NCBI RefSeq assembly: GCF_000699445.3
Contig: NC_067195.1
Location: 83,586,569-83,650,568, forward strand
DNA: 64,000 nucleotides
Direction of reading: 5' to 3'
From: Schistosoma haematobium
Taxonomy: Eukaryota > Platyhelminthes > Trematoda > Strigeidida > Schistosomatidae
Shown here: positions 1 to 14,357 of the stretch, one piece after another
Numbering within the stretch: position 1 is the stretch's first letter
Layout of the letters: the number at the start of each line of letters is the position of its first letter
The notes under the pieces: model-generated
What the model was told of the DNA's origin: nothing
Seen by the model: the letters and a program-made list of their open reading frames with translations, nothing else
The model's database searches: none
Made by a program: the position numbers and the translations under genes

Positions 1-75
1 TATTACACTACTTTAACTTCGGTATAAAATTAAAATCTATGCCATAATATTGTTAATCCTCAAATAATCACTTAC

Positions 76-889
76 AAGGAGCTTGAAAATAACCTGTGTG
101 ATCGGGTAATGCAACAGGAAAATGTGACGACAATGTATTATGCGGTCCAATAACTCGATTTGCCGCTGCAGCAGCGGCTGCTAACGACGCAGCTGCAGCT
201 AGTGATGCCGCTGTTAATGGAATCGGATTCCCATGTGCTCCTGCCGCTGCTGATGGTGGTGCTGGCTGTGGAGGTGGTAAACCCAAACCAATGGAATTTT
301 GTTGTTGTGACTGTTGTTGTAAGCTGAAAAATGCTGCTGCCGCAGCTGCGGCAGCCGCTGCTGTTGCATTCATTGTATTATTATTATTTCCATTGGTACA
401 ATTACTCCCTGAACTACCCCCACCATTACTATTACAACCAGTAGCAGTCCCAATTCCAACACAATTATTAGTATTTGATACAGCAGAAGTAACACGTATT
501 CCAGGTGATTGACTATGTTCTTTAATATTCCCTGTTTCATTACTAGTTCCATTTATTAATCCTGATGACCCATTCAACTTGTGATGATGACTATGATGAT
601 GTTGATTTTGTTGATGGTGATGATGATGACTGTGATGATCATTTTGTGAATTTAATTTACCTCCATTTACTTGTGTTACTATTCCACATGGAGTATAAAT
701 TGATGAAAAATCAGTTTTATTATCTGGTAGACTAGATCGTTTATTTGATAAACCATTTATTGTATTGTTAGTATTAAGTAGATGACGTGGTGTGTTAGTT
801 GATATATGTGTTGGTAAATTTGGAACACCATGTAAACTTGTCATTCCATTAGCTGTAATTGCATTCAAATATGGACTAAATCCAATATT
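76..889 (-). CDS. muscleblind-like exon d: long low-complexity exon
   Basis: The acceptor is TTTTATCTCTTAG ending at 890. The exon begins [15 protein letters not shown] (residue 242) and stays open for 271 codons plus one base. The donor GTAAGT is at 75-70, so the exon ends in phase 1. The SPYL-type start resembles the NPYL motif that follows the fingers in other muscleblind proteins. Further on are a His-rich cluster (about residues 326-344), a Gly/Asn/Ser stretch, ten or so alanines (about 417-427), a Gln run (432-438), a Pro patch, and a second Ala-rich block (467-484). Reading through the donor would add only Cys-Lys before a TGA. That could be a short alternative C-terminus, but the strong donor suggests a further exon off the left edge. 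Confidence 0.85.
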
Positions 890-3800
890 CTAAGAGATAA
901 AATAATAAAGAATAAATATAAAAGTATAAAGTTATATTACTTATTATCAGTATAAAGGTTAGTCGAGATTATTTATGTCAACCCAGGAACTATCAGTCTC
1001 GCGCGCGAGCGTTTAACCACTAGACCACTGTTGAGTTCGAATCTCGGGAGGCGAGGTCGTGGATGCGCACCGCTGAGGAGTCCCAAAATGGGACGAAACG
1101 GCCGTCCAGTGCTTCCAGGTTTTACATGGTGGTCCAGCTTCAATTGACTTATGATCTCAACGATTGAAATCACTATAATATCCACAAAAACCCTTCTCTG
1201 ATTATATTTTTTCTATTACACATATTATAATCTTAAAAATATTATTTTCTTATAATAATCAATATGATTCATATCACAGTGTTAATAGATTATTAATTTT
1301 TTTTGCTACACTGCCTCCAAATGTCCTGGTAAGGCCGAGGGTGGGGAAAGTCAGCTGTCCCTCTCGAAATGCTCTCAAATGGCTACGTGCATATAGCCAC
1401 AGCCAGGGAACTCCTACTAACTGCCTTCTCGTGGCATTACTGTTGTTGAGAGGAAGAAAAGCGAATATCCGGCGCTTTAGTCAGGTTGGTGGACACGGAG
1501 TTGGAAAACCCTTATTCCAAACCAATGGTGCACATGGGCTACAGTGTCCCGAGGGAACAAATGGCGTATGAACCTATCGTTGGTCACTGGCTACCATGGG
1601 ACTGCTTCTCCTGACGCTGCTCTACTGCCTTGTGGATCAGACCTCTAGGTCAAAGGCTCCGGGTTTGGCTCCCTAAGAAAACATCTGCTTCAGTATGGGC
1701 ACCCGGGCAGTATCATAGCCCACACACAAATCAAGTGAATTTTGTGGCGAATATGTATTCGGTGCCCATTTGTATCAATAATTATGTGTTCAAATAAATA
1801 GAACTACACTGAAACAGAACAAAGAAAAATGCTATACTATACTAAAAGTTGAAAGATCATTTAACTATGGAAAATATTGATTCATTCTCATTATCTTATA
1901 AATAATTTATAAATCAATGAATTATTTTCTTGATTTTTCAATTCATATAAATAGATTACATCTATATGTTGAAGTTTGTAGTTAATTTATTTTGTTTACT
2001 TACTAATTTATAAGTAGGATAATGTATAACACATAAATAATCATAAAAGCAATAACACAACTTTCGAATTATCGTAGAAATATCGCTTTGAAAAATGATA
2101 TTCAGCAACCACCATTCAAAATCAAATAAATAAATCAAGAATTCATAGATATGTTCATCCGAAACTGAATGATCCCTTAATGTTGATGTTCACTCTACGA
2201 CTCGAATCCAGTATTGTTCGCTTTAAGCGCCATCCCGTCACCCACTTAGCTACTGAGTCCTGATAGCCATTTGTTTGTCCAATGAGATGAAGTTGAAATT
2301 CACTTGATATTGTTTGATTGAATATTCCGATTGATGATTTAGTAATGCAATTGATCAGTCTCTTATTGGCATATGTGTTTACTGTGCGTATTTCCTCGAT
2401 ATTGCCTTAATTCAAGTGCATTCTAAGCAAAGATGTATAGTGGCTAGCAGTGGAATCTAGAACGGGCTCTTCGTTCTATTTATATGAAGATTCAATTAAA
2501 CAATACCAAATGAATTTAGACTCCGCTTCATTGCACTAGCAAGTGGCTAACAAGACTCAGTAGCTAAGTGGATAACATGATGGCATTGGAAGTGAATAGT
2601 ACTGGGTTCGAGTCCCAAACTGAACATAAACTCTGAGATACATATACATCTAGCTGACCAGTCCCAAATAAGATGAAATGCGCGTCCTGGACTCCAACTG
2701 CTAACCACTATCCATCTTTGTTTATAAAACCACTTATTACTTTTATATGTTTTATAATTTTAATCCAAATAATTTTTCCCATAATAACTTAATCAATTTA
2801 TTAAAATACTAAAATGACAATTCATGTAACCCCAATTTAGAAATCTCCTTATGTAAATGATCATTAAGTAGATTTCAGAAAAGAAATAACTAAGTATATT
2901 TGATGAATATCTGTTAGGATGTTATGACAGGATATAAAGTCAAAATTAGATCGATTTAATCATTATGATTTTTATTCAACATTAGTCCCGTTTTAATTCA
3001 ATTCGATGATTACTCAGTATGTGTGGTGAGCTACTTATATCCATATAAGTAGTATATAACGATGGTCAGACATAGAATGTATTTCAGTGGAAGATTGAGA
3101 GGGAAAGAACGGAAACAAAGAGCAATTGGTATGAAAATACATGAACAATGAAATCTCAGATGATGGTCTGATATTTGCAAAAAGAACAGTCAAGTTTGAG
3201 ACAATTGATTAATATTTTGAAAATTAACTATTTACTGTATGGTTGTCAGATTTTAGTGAAATGTTCTGTAATTTTGTGTCCAGATACACTCGGTTGTCCA
3301 ACTCGTGTTCTTATTCACTGCATGTATAGTATTTGTTTCGTTTTCCCCTATGACATTCTATTCTGTATAACATACGACATTCTCGTATGAACTGTTTTTC
3401 ATATATGTGGTTTATTCTGATTATTAATCAAAAATGGATGTAAAAACCAATATATAAATGAGTGTATTTCCGACTAGACTGTGTCAGGATCGCTCGTGCT
3501 TCTGGCTGGTTGCGGAATATATTTCCCCGTTTCGAACTTCTATTTCTCTCTCTAGTTAGCTGAGCTGGGACGCGTCAGAATAGCTAGCTTATTGGTCTTT
3601 TGTCACAGAGTCTTTGTTCCGTTCACAGACTAGGTGAACACGTGATCTCTCCAAACATAGCACCATAGAAAAAATCAAATAATCATTCCTTTATAAAATA
3701 ATTAATCTAATTAATATGATTATGATTTATTTATGAGTTAGAAAAAAAATAATAATAAAGAATCAGATAGTGAATTAAAGATCATAAAACAATTAATTAT

Positions 3801-6800
3801 TTCAATAGTCGAGATCATGAGTCAATTGAAGCTAGACCACTATGGAAAACCTGGAAACATTGGACGGTGGTCAAGCGCGAGGTTGGTAGGTCCTGCGAGG
3901 CGAGGTCATGGGTGCGCACTGCCGAGTAGTCCCAAAATAGGACGAAACGGCCGTCCAGTGCTTCCAGATTTTCCATGGTGATCTGGTTTCAATTGACTCA
4001 TGATCTCAAGTAGTGAAATTACTACCATCTCCACAAAATCCCTTCTGATACAATGAATTATTATTATCTTCTAGCTATCTGGATAAGAAACCTTCAAAAT
4101 GATAAAAAACATTTTCAGCTATTAATTCAGTATTTAATTGAGATGGATAAACTTTTGATGTAAAAATAATTTGGTGATATCTATGTTTACAGCTTTTTCT
4201 TTAAAGTAAATTTATATATTAACTTATGAATAGGAATGTAAGGGTTTGATTTTTTCTATTTCCTATAACGTATATGTAGTGTCGGTTACTATGTTAAGTT
4301 TATATAACTTATTCTAGCTTCTGGACAGGTCAATCTATTCATTCTTCCATAGTCACATTTAAGCCTTGTTAATTATTCACTTATCAACTTTGACTGTTCT
4401 TATGTAAGCATGTATGTGTGCATTTCTTATCCTACTCATCACATGTCGGTAACCTATTTTTTGTCTGACTATAAATATCGATTCACACTTGGTTGGCTCA
4501 CTCTCCTTTTCTACTATGTGCCATTTTGCTTCGCTTATTTCCTTTCGTCCCTCTGACTGTCATCCTAGATCAATGATTGTACAAAATATACATATTCTTG
4601 TACTTGACTTATTTAATCCGATTATTCACTAATATGACTTAAGTCAATGATTATATACGAAGATAGATAGGATGTATATTTTGACAGTAATCATTCAATA
4701 ACGATTATTTTTTTCGATCGAATTATAGTTAGATACCAGGTCACTAAATCATATTGATCCATTTTACTCTTAAAATGTTAGTGAATTTTCTTTTTTTAAT
4801 GACCCCTGCTCATCTGCATACAAGTAAAATTTAAAGATTTCCAAATCAATCTAAATGAATTTTAAAGGATTTCTCTTAGAGATCTGATTACTTTTAGTAA
4901 GAATAAACAAAGCACCCCCCCGATCATCAAATATTGATTTTTGAAATACATTAACAATAGACATAGATTTATCATAATTTTATGTAAAAATCGATAAAAG
5001 CAACTTATCAAACTGTCATTAATACCATTATTGTTGAATAATAGTAGTATGTCATAGTTATTTGTTTAAGACGTTTATAGAATAGATAATATAAGACTTA
5101 GATTTCCTATTCGTTTGACAATATTTTGATCCCTTTTCTAATTGAACATAACTTTTTTTTATGAAGAGACTAATATTTGAATGAAGAATATTCTTTTCGA
5201 TGAATTCACTTCATGGTTCTACAATTATCACATATCCAAATGAATAATCCGATAAATGGACAGGTTTAGGATAAAGTGTATTGTTTAAAGTTATACCATA
5301 TGAATTTGTGATTGGTAAACAAAATAATTCCGCTCGAAAAAGTCGAAATCAGGACCTTCGATCTCGAGCGCAAACGCTTAATCTCTAAACTACTGAGTTA
5401 GCGTCCAACGGTGTTAACGTCTAACTTCAACCAATCTATGAAATTGCGTCACCGTCCGTCACAGTCTTCAGTGAGTTCCTATCTCACAACAGATCCGGAT
5501 GAACGCCACTGATCATGGCTTCTCACTAGAACTGCAGAAAATACCTCTTGAAGTTATGATTGGTTTTTCAAAATATTATTAATCACAATTTTGTTGTATA
5601 ATTAATGAACAACTAAGTTACTATGTCTACATATTCTATTGATTATAAGCTTTCAGTTAACCAATAAACTATTATCATAAGGAGTTAGCGATACCATCCC
5701 ATAGAAAACAACCTTGCTAAAAATACACTAACCAAAATAAACAATTTAAATCATTTAAACTTTGTCCTCCGAGTCGAAGGATCTTCATTCACAAAAATAA
5801 TGTCGTATCATGGTGAAAGCTGGGATTATAGCGAAGCCACGAGACCAAAGCTCCTTCTAACAACAAGATTAACAATTGGTATAGGTACATGGAATGTTCG
5901 GACAATGTGGGAGGCTGAAAGGACCAATCAAATAGCTACGAAGTGAGGATACAACTTGATGGTACTCGGAATCAGTGAAACACATTGAATCCAAGCTGGA
6001 CAGAAATAATTAGATTTGGACTAGGTGCTATTGCACTCTGCTCATGAAGAAAAAATGCTTCGCACACTCAGGGAGTTGCTCTGATATTATCCAAAGAAGC
6101 ACGTAAAGCACTTGTAGGATGGGAATCTCATGGATCCATAATCATCAAAGCATTCGTCGAGACAAAGAAGGAGAGAATCATAATGAATGTTATCCAATGT
6201 TATGCAACCACCAATGATAGAAACGACGGCGATAAAGATCGGTTTTATGAGACGCCGCAGTCGACCATACAGAACGACCCAGGATACAACCTGACCATCC
6301 TGAGAGAAAATCTAAACATCAAAGTAGGGATGGACAACACCGAGTTTGAATATATCATGAGACAACATGGACTGATTAAGATAAAGAAACGAGAATGATG
6401 AGAGATTTGCAAATTTACGTGCACTCAATAGAGTCGTTGTGATGGAACTATATTCCACCATAAACACATACACAAAGCTTCATGGGCCTCAGCGGATCAC
6501 AATACACACAACCAGATTGAACATATTTCCACCACAGAAAATTCATAAGAAACGCAGAAGATTTGAGAACTACGAGAGAAGCTGACATAGCTTCAGATCT
6601 CCACCAACTGATGGTTTTCAAGATAAAACTGAAGCTAAAGAAACACTGAATATCTCGAGAAACAGCATTACAAAGCTTCGATACAGCATTCCTTCGACAT
6701 GATGACAAACTCAAACTATTCAAAATAGCTCTCAACAACACGTTCCAAACATTACAAGATCTACTCAAAGAAGAAGAAACTAACATGGAGGACAGTTGGA

Positions 6801-9233
6801 AAGCGATCAAACAACCACTAACTTCAACGTGTGAGGAGATTCTGAGACTCAAAAAGCATTATCATAAGGAATGGATCTCTGTGGAAACCCTGGACAGGAT
6901 TCAAGGAAGGAAGAGCAAGAAGACATCAGTTAACAACGAACGAACAAGAACAGAGAGAGTCAAGGTACAAACAAAATACACAGAAGCAAACAAGCAAGTA
7001 AGGAGGAGCATTAAATCCGACAAACAAAAATATGTGGAAGAACTAGCAACGACAACGAAAAGAGTTGCAACAAAAGGAAATGTCAAACAGCCATATGATA
7101 CAACAAAGAAACTGGCAGAGGAATATATTAAACCAGACAGAACAGTCGACAACAAAGAAGGAAAGTCAGTCACCGAGCTCCAAGAACAGAGTAACAGATG
7201 AACTGAATACTTCGAGGAACTCTTGCATAGACCATCTCCATTGAATCCAACAGACATCGAAGCAGCACACACACATATTCCTATGGATGTCACTCTACCA
7301 ACGATCAAAGAAATCAGGATGGTCACGAGACAAAATGGCGAGTGGGAAAGCAGCAAGACCAGTTGAAGTACTGAAGTAACATATAGAAGTGACTGCAAAG
7401 ATACTCCACATTCTATCCAAGTGGATTTAGGAATAGGAAGAAGTGCCACAGACAGGCTGAAAAGAAGGATACTACATCAATATATCAAAGAAAGGAGATC
7501 TGAGCAAATATGTGAACTACACAGACATCATACACTATCAGTGCCAGGGAAAATTTCCAGAGTTTTACTGAAGCGGACGAAATATTCAGACGCACACCTT
7601 CCAGATCAAAAGGTCGGATTTCCTGATGATCAGTCGTGCGAAAACCAAATCGTGATACTACGGATCATCGTTGAACAATCATTTGGATTGAATCCATCAC
7701 TATACATCAAATTCCTTGATTATGGGAAAGCATTTGACAGTGTGGATAGGAGAACATAATGGAAAATTCTTCGACTCAATGGAATGAATAGCTGAGAAGA
7801 TCGGAAATATCATACAGAATTCATACGACGGACTAAATTGAGAAGTGGTGCATGAAGGACAGCTGACAGACGCATTGCAAGTAAGGGTCGGAGTCAGACA
7901 ATGCTGCTTACTGTATCTCACCCTTTCTCTTTCTTCTGGTGGTTGACTGGATTATGAAGACCTCGACTTCTGACTGGATGTACGGGATATAATCGAGCGC
8001 TTAGAAGCAACGAGACAATTAGGATTTGCAGACGACCTAGCTCTTCTATCTCATAAACATGAACAAATGGAGTTGAATACAGCCAGTGCGACAGCAACCT
8101 CTATACTATTAGACAAAAAACATCCTTAAATGCAACACAAAGAGCACCAACCCAATGACGCTTGATGAAGAAACTCTGGAAAATGTGGGAACTTTCGCGT
8201 ACCTAGTCAGCAGCATCATCGATCAACGAAGAGGATCCAGTGCAAACATAAGGGTGAGGATTAGCAAAGTGAGGACAGCATTCCTACAGTTGAACAACAT
8301 ATGCAACTCAAAACAACTGTCTGTCAACCAATATAAAAGTAAGAATCTTCAATACGAACGTCAACACAGTTCTATTGTATGGTGCTGAAACTTGGAGAAC
8401 TACTACAACCATCATTAAAAATATGCAAGTATTTGTGAATAATTGTCTATTTATCAAGACGAGCACCAACTTAGAATCATGAATAGAAACAGAAAAGAGG
8501 ACGGCTGAATAACACACTGCATCTAGAATTGTAAACAGACATGAAAAGGACGAATAGGAGCTGGAAAGAACTAGAAAGGATTATTGAGGACGGAGTTGGA
8601 TGTAGATTAGTAGTGGGTGGCCTATGTTATTCAACAAGGGGTAAATGGAGTAAGTAAGTAGGTAGGTAAATAAATTAGAATCAAGTTCTGATTGGTGACT
8701 AGCTACATGGACATTGGTCGGTGGGTTTCAATGTATAACAGTAACTATCAAATAATCATCATATTTAATTAAACACTATCGAACTATTACAAATCAATCA
8801 TAGTGAAGAATGAAACGGAAAAAAATGTTTAAATTAAATGGATAAAATTCATTCATCCTACCAAATAATGATTCTCATCTCATTAATTCCTTTATACTTT
8901 AATGTTCTTTTTCTATGTAAAGGTAAAACTTTCATCATTCATGCTTGTTCAAATGGATTATTATTATTATCATTATTATAAACATGATACGCTTGTTTGT
9001 GCTTATTATTATTACCTATAATCAATAAATGATTATAAATATTATTGAAGAAATTAATTAAACACTCTTTTTTCCTATGTGGTGATTCTATCTCTGTTGG
9101 TATACTAATTAACAATACAATCAGAATGTAAGTTTGTTATCATTGAAGATAATAATGAGAAAGAAGGAGCCGAGAACGATCACGATGTTGATGATGATGA
9201 CGATTATGTGAAAAATAACCTTGGCAGCCTTAA

Positions 9234-9284
<51 letters not shown>

Positions 9285-12200
9285 CTCTAATGAAATCTTA
9301 TTCTCCCCTTTTTTTGTTTCAACCCCTTAATCTCATTAAGGTTAATTTATTTGAAATGCAGTCATCTAAATGGAATATCGATGAAAGAAGGTGATCAAAT
9401 TGGCTTTCGTTGAAAAGACACATCCATGCACAAATATACGGATATAGATAGATATATGAGTCATAAAAATAACGATTCAATGACTTTAAAGAGATAATTT
9501 AGTTGTTACAATGATGAGATTTGTTGAGGTCGTTAGTGATAATAACAACAGTGATGATGATGATAATGATAAACAACACAGAATTAAACACAAGTAATAT
9601 CATTCGAAAAAACATAAAAACTGCAAAGAAGAAAAAGAAACAAACATTAATAGTTTTATAGGAAGTAGAAATCAAATCATTCATATGCATTCATAGATAC
9701 ACAGGACACAGCAATAGGTTTAGTATTAAATAAAACCATTACATTTCAAATTATTGTCATCATTATTATCGTCATAAATATGTCGAATAAGTTCATATTT
9801 TAATCACAAAACAAGTATTACGATAATATAAAACCAAAAAAAGGAAAAAATCAGTCGTTAGGAAAATTCAGTGGTAATTATTAAAACACACCCAATAAGC
9901 TCAATTAAGATTTTCAACGAAAAAGAAAAGCAAGTTAGAAACACAGTTGTATGGATTATGTTTGACAAAATAAGAGAAAGGCTTTAGAAAATTTATAGAA
10001 AACCAATTAATTATTTAGGTAATTAATGCAAAATTATATTTATTACTTAATGATATATCACTAACGGTTAATTTGAAACAAGGTAACGATGTTTTTATAT
10101 TAAACATTTTATGCTACTTACAAGTAGTAAAATTTATAATCGACAAATGTTTTAACGTTTGATAAGAAAGGAGTTTTGGCGCGACTCTAATTTGGGACGA
10201 GCCAATCAGAAGCGTTTGAGCAATTTCAAGGTCACGGAGCCAAGTTCAACACGCGATGCTAACATACGATCGGTTCACAGCGGATTTTAGAGAGGAGGTG
10301 ATTAATGAGAGGTTACAACAGATGGTCTACGCAAGATACTCAACATCCATTGGCCGGATACCATCAGCAATAGCCTTCTGTGGGAGAGAACAAACCAACT
10401 TCCAGCTGAAGAGGAAATTAGGAAAAGACGATGGAAATGGATAGGACATACATTACGCAAATCGTCAAACTGCATCACGAGGCAAGCTCTAACTTGGAAT
10501 CCTGAAGGGAAGCGGAAAAGAGGAAGGCCAAAGAACACATTACGTCGGATAATAGAAGCAGATATGAAAAGGATGAATTACAACTGGAAGGAGCTGGAAA
10601 GGATTGCCCAGGACAGGGTTGGATGGAGAATGCTGGTGAGCGACCTATGCTCCTTCACGAGGAGTACAACAGATGGGACGGCGAAACTCTAATTTAGGGA
10701 CGAGCCAATCAGAAAAGTTTGAGCAATTTCAATTATTAGCCAATCAGAAGACAGTATAAAGTAAAAATATATTATAAGAAAGTAATGAATTACAGTGGAT
10801 ATTCTTCTTTTACATGATTGAAAAACATGTTAAGGTTTGATAAAGGTTCAGAAATTCTGAATTCATAATGCATTTGGTATAGAAACTCGTCCATAGGGTT
10901 AGGGTTCGGGTTGTAGCCTAGGGCTAGGGTTATGGTTTAGGGTTAGGGTAAGGGTTAGGGTTGTAGCCTCTCAATAAACACCTCTTCTCTAAAATCCGTT
11001 GTAAACCGATCGTATGTTAGCACCCTAACCCCAACCTAACCCCACCCTAACCCTAACCTCAACCCTAACCCTAAACCCTAACCCTATGGACGAGTTTCTA
11101 TACCATATGCATTATGAATTCAGAATTTCTGAACCTTTATCAAACCTTAACACGTTTTTCAATCATGTAAAAGAAGAATATCCACTGTAATTCATTACTT
11201 TCTTATAATATATTTTTACTTTATACTAACTGTCTCCTGATTGGCTAATAATTGTCAAGGTCATTTAAGATTCGTTCAAAGGTCGTCCCTAAATTAGTCT
11301 CGCCGAAGTTTTTTTAACGAATGTTTTAATCATATATTAGTCTCCAGTAACATAAACAACTTGTTTATTTGTAATATTTTAGTTGTACAGTAGAGGAATA
11401 GACATTGTATGAAGTTTATTTATTGATATCAAAGTAAGAACGAATAATTTAGATTGTTCAGTTAGTATTCATTTTGTTCTTATGCTACAGTTTAATTTAA
11501 ATGTTTTAACAAAAGTAATCAATTTGTTACTACTAATTTATCCTGCCTAATACATAACTACTAAGTAGTTTCAATAAAAACTTCAGATTCCAATTGAGTT
11601 AAGATTGTATTAGGTGTTTGAAGTAAACAAATGCTATGTGATTGGTTTGTATAATGAATCCATCCTTAAAATGAAATTTCTGAGTAAATCCTATTAGTAT
11701 TAACTTTTGAGATGGGATCGCAGAAACAGAAAACTTTAATATATTTGCTTATTTTATTTAATTGAATGATAAATCTGTTCGTGTTACTTATCGCATACGA
11801 GTACTAACTTAGAAAAAAAAATATAAGTGAACTGAGTTACTAAGATTATTGAATATGGACAGAATTAAGCAAACGAAATTCATGAAATGCTGATGACTGT
11901 TTATAGAGATGATATAACGAAAAAAATCCCTATCCTTTCAAGTGGATCAAGCAGTTCAACGAAAGTAAGGATGACACACACCCAGGACGACTGTTGTTCT
12001 AGTGTGTTTGTGGAAATATTGAAAGTGTGCAATGTCTTCTGTTTCCTAATTGGTTCACTGTACAAATGATTACTGATGAACAATTCCATGAAACGAATGT
12101 TTAAAGTTAAGAAACGATGAGGTTACTGAAAGTTATGATATCTTACGGCTGTGAGATATTATCTGAACAATGAAAATGAAGATAGGAGAAGTCTATTACC

Positions 12201-14314
12201 AAAAATGATAAGGGAATAAGATTGATCTAAACTAAATTTCGTGGAATGATGTTTTTTTAAATTCAAGTTCACTCACTTATTAGTTAGACGACGTAACCAA
12301 ATTTATAAGTTTCCCTCTAATTCCATAATCACTATTCTATGGTGCATCAGTTAGTTAAAACAATTGTTTAACTATTAACAAGTCAGAACTCACTGGTGGA
12401 TCTGCCAATTTATTGCAAGTCATTTACTAGAAAATATAACTTTATAAATAAATATGCCATAAGTGAATGAACCATCGTCATATAAATAAGCAAAAATTAT
12501 CTTTCCTATATTTCCCTAGTTATTCGTAGCTGTAAGATTCATTAGTGGATTCAATTCAGTCATAAGAAAGGAAAGGATACATTTATCACATATTTCATTC
12601 ACTAAGTTCGTAAGTTATAGTATACAGTGAATTATGAACCATTAACATGAATGAAAATTAAAGCATATATAACATGCTCTACCAAGTTAATATCAAGATA
12701 ACAGACGATCACTTAAACCATGTCATATTTGTTAAAAGAAGCTAAAAAGGTATAGACTTATACGGATATATAATGTTGTGGTATTTCATTAATCTATTCA
12801 CAAATCATGAGTATAAAATGTCTTTGGATAATTCAGTGAATATTATCCACAATAATTGATCTTTCAGCTGTAATCGATATTAGATCATTTAGTTCCCTTA
12901 GCGCTAATTGAATTCAATTAGTCCTATTCTAATATAGTTTTCCTAGATATCACGATGCATATTATTTGTTGTTGAGTGGTTGCTATTATATCTAAACGAA
13001 TAATAAATGAATAGTGACCTATTAGCTACTGTTATACGACTTATCATTTTTAATTTATTCCCTATTTATTAGTTACAGTATTCCATACTCACAACCACTT
13101 TTTTGACTTGATCTTATATAATCATTATTTTTCATTTTACAGTGTGATGCGGTCTTGTGTGTTTGTATACAAACCAAGTATGTCTGAAATATACAATTCA
13201 AATAGATGAGTTTGATATTTGTGTTCTGGACTCAATAGGCTAGTCTAGGTGAGAAGCTACTAAACTCAGGATCAATAAAGACTCAAGACTGCTAGCGCTG
13301 TTTTTTGACGCATCATTGCTTTAGCTTAGGGATAAGTTGATAGAAGTCGGTTTTCTGATTGGCGGTTCTGTCACATGATACGTAACGGACCATAGGACAT
13401 CACAATCTCAAACTATCTCAATCCTACAGTTATTTAGTTACATACTAATTGTCTGAGTGATGACACCTATGATTGTGATACTACATGGCATAAAGCTTTG
13501 AGTATTAAGGGATGTATCAATTTCTTTGATGTTGCAGATATGTCTGGTTGATCCGTCTCAACTAGTATGAAGCCTAGCTTCGGGGATTGCTGTTGAACAT
13601 TTCCAGCCGTTTTACATCACAACTGGTGTTGCTATTGATAGTTTCCGTCTATATCATATTCTTAACTCTAAAAATTTAGTATTCAATGATTTCATGAACT
13701 TCTTGTCAGTTTTATTAATACTATATTAACCTGTATCACAGTTAAAGATCTACATATTATTCAAACTGCATTTCATAGATGCAAAATATAAATGTTAATA
13801 TTTCTTTCATAAACAAGCACCCATAAACACACACACCCATAAATGTTAACAAGCTTAACACTAGTAAATTGTCACAAAAATGCATTTCTGATTATTTACA
13901 CAAAGAAAAAGAAAAAATAGAAATGTTTAAATAAATTTTTAAAAACAACAATACTACTAACAATAACCAATACATGACTACTTACAAGTAGCGGATAAGC
14001 TGATGGTGCACCAGTTTGATTGGTAAGAGCTAATGCAGCTGGTGTTGTATAAATTAACTATAAGAAAAAATGATAATTGGAAAAAAATCAATTAAAACGA
14101 CCAATTAAATAAATGAATAAATAATTCACAATAAATTTTTATCATCTCTAGATTGTGACTAGTGACAGAATTCATACGGCATGTTTCGTCTTAACTAGGA
14201 CTCATCAACTCTAAAACGATAACATATCCTTAATTGGTAAATCCTAAAACAATACAAAACATCAGTTTTGAATTCTTCCATTAGCCTTAATCAACTATAA
14301 ACATAACCTAAAGA

Positions 14315-14357
<43 letters not shown>

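Larger units (their letters stand above)
10156..11319. mobile_element. foldback DNA element with telomere-like repeats (MULE-like?)
   Basis: The element is flanked by the 10-bp direct repeat AATGTTTTAA (10146-10155 and 11320-11329) and begins CGTTT and ends AACG. Inverted arms of about 230 bp lie at 10677-10905 and 11085-11319 (GTCCATAGGG against CCCTATGGAC, down to TAATTTAGGGACGA). A further copy of the arm tip is at 10175-10230. Between the arms are TTAGGG-like and then CCCTAA-like repeats. An internal 44-bp segment (10256-10299) recurs inverted at 10979-11023. A RTE piece is nested inside. Long inverted ends and a 9-11 bp duplication suggest a Mutator-like non-autonomous element; no transposase is present. 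Confidence 0.65.

Noticed and set aside
291..512. Plus-strand frame rich in Cys and Ala
   Set aside because: It is the complement of the Ala/Gln tracts of muscleblind exon d.
1341..1571. 76-codon frame as a host gene
   Set aside because: It lies in a GC-rich repeat-like block with no domain, and is more likely part of a mobile element 3' region.
6448..6852. 134-codon minus-strand frame
   Set aside because: It is the complement of the RTE endonuclease/linker region; the real coding signal is on the plus strand.
10894..11086. Chromosome end (telomere)
   Set aside because: The TTAGGG and CCCTAA tracts are short, degenerate, face each other and have ordinary sequence on both sides.
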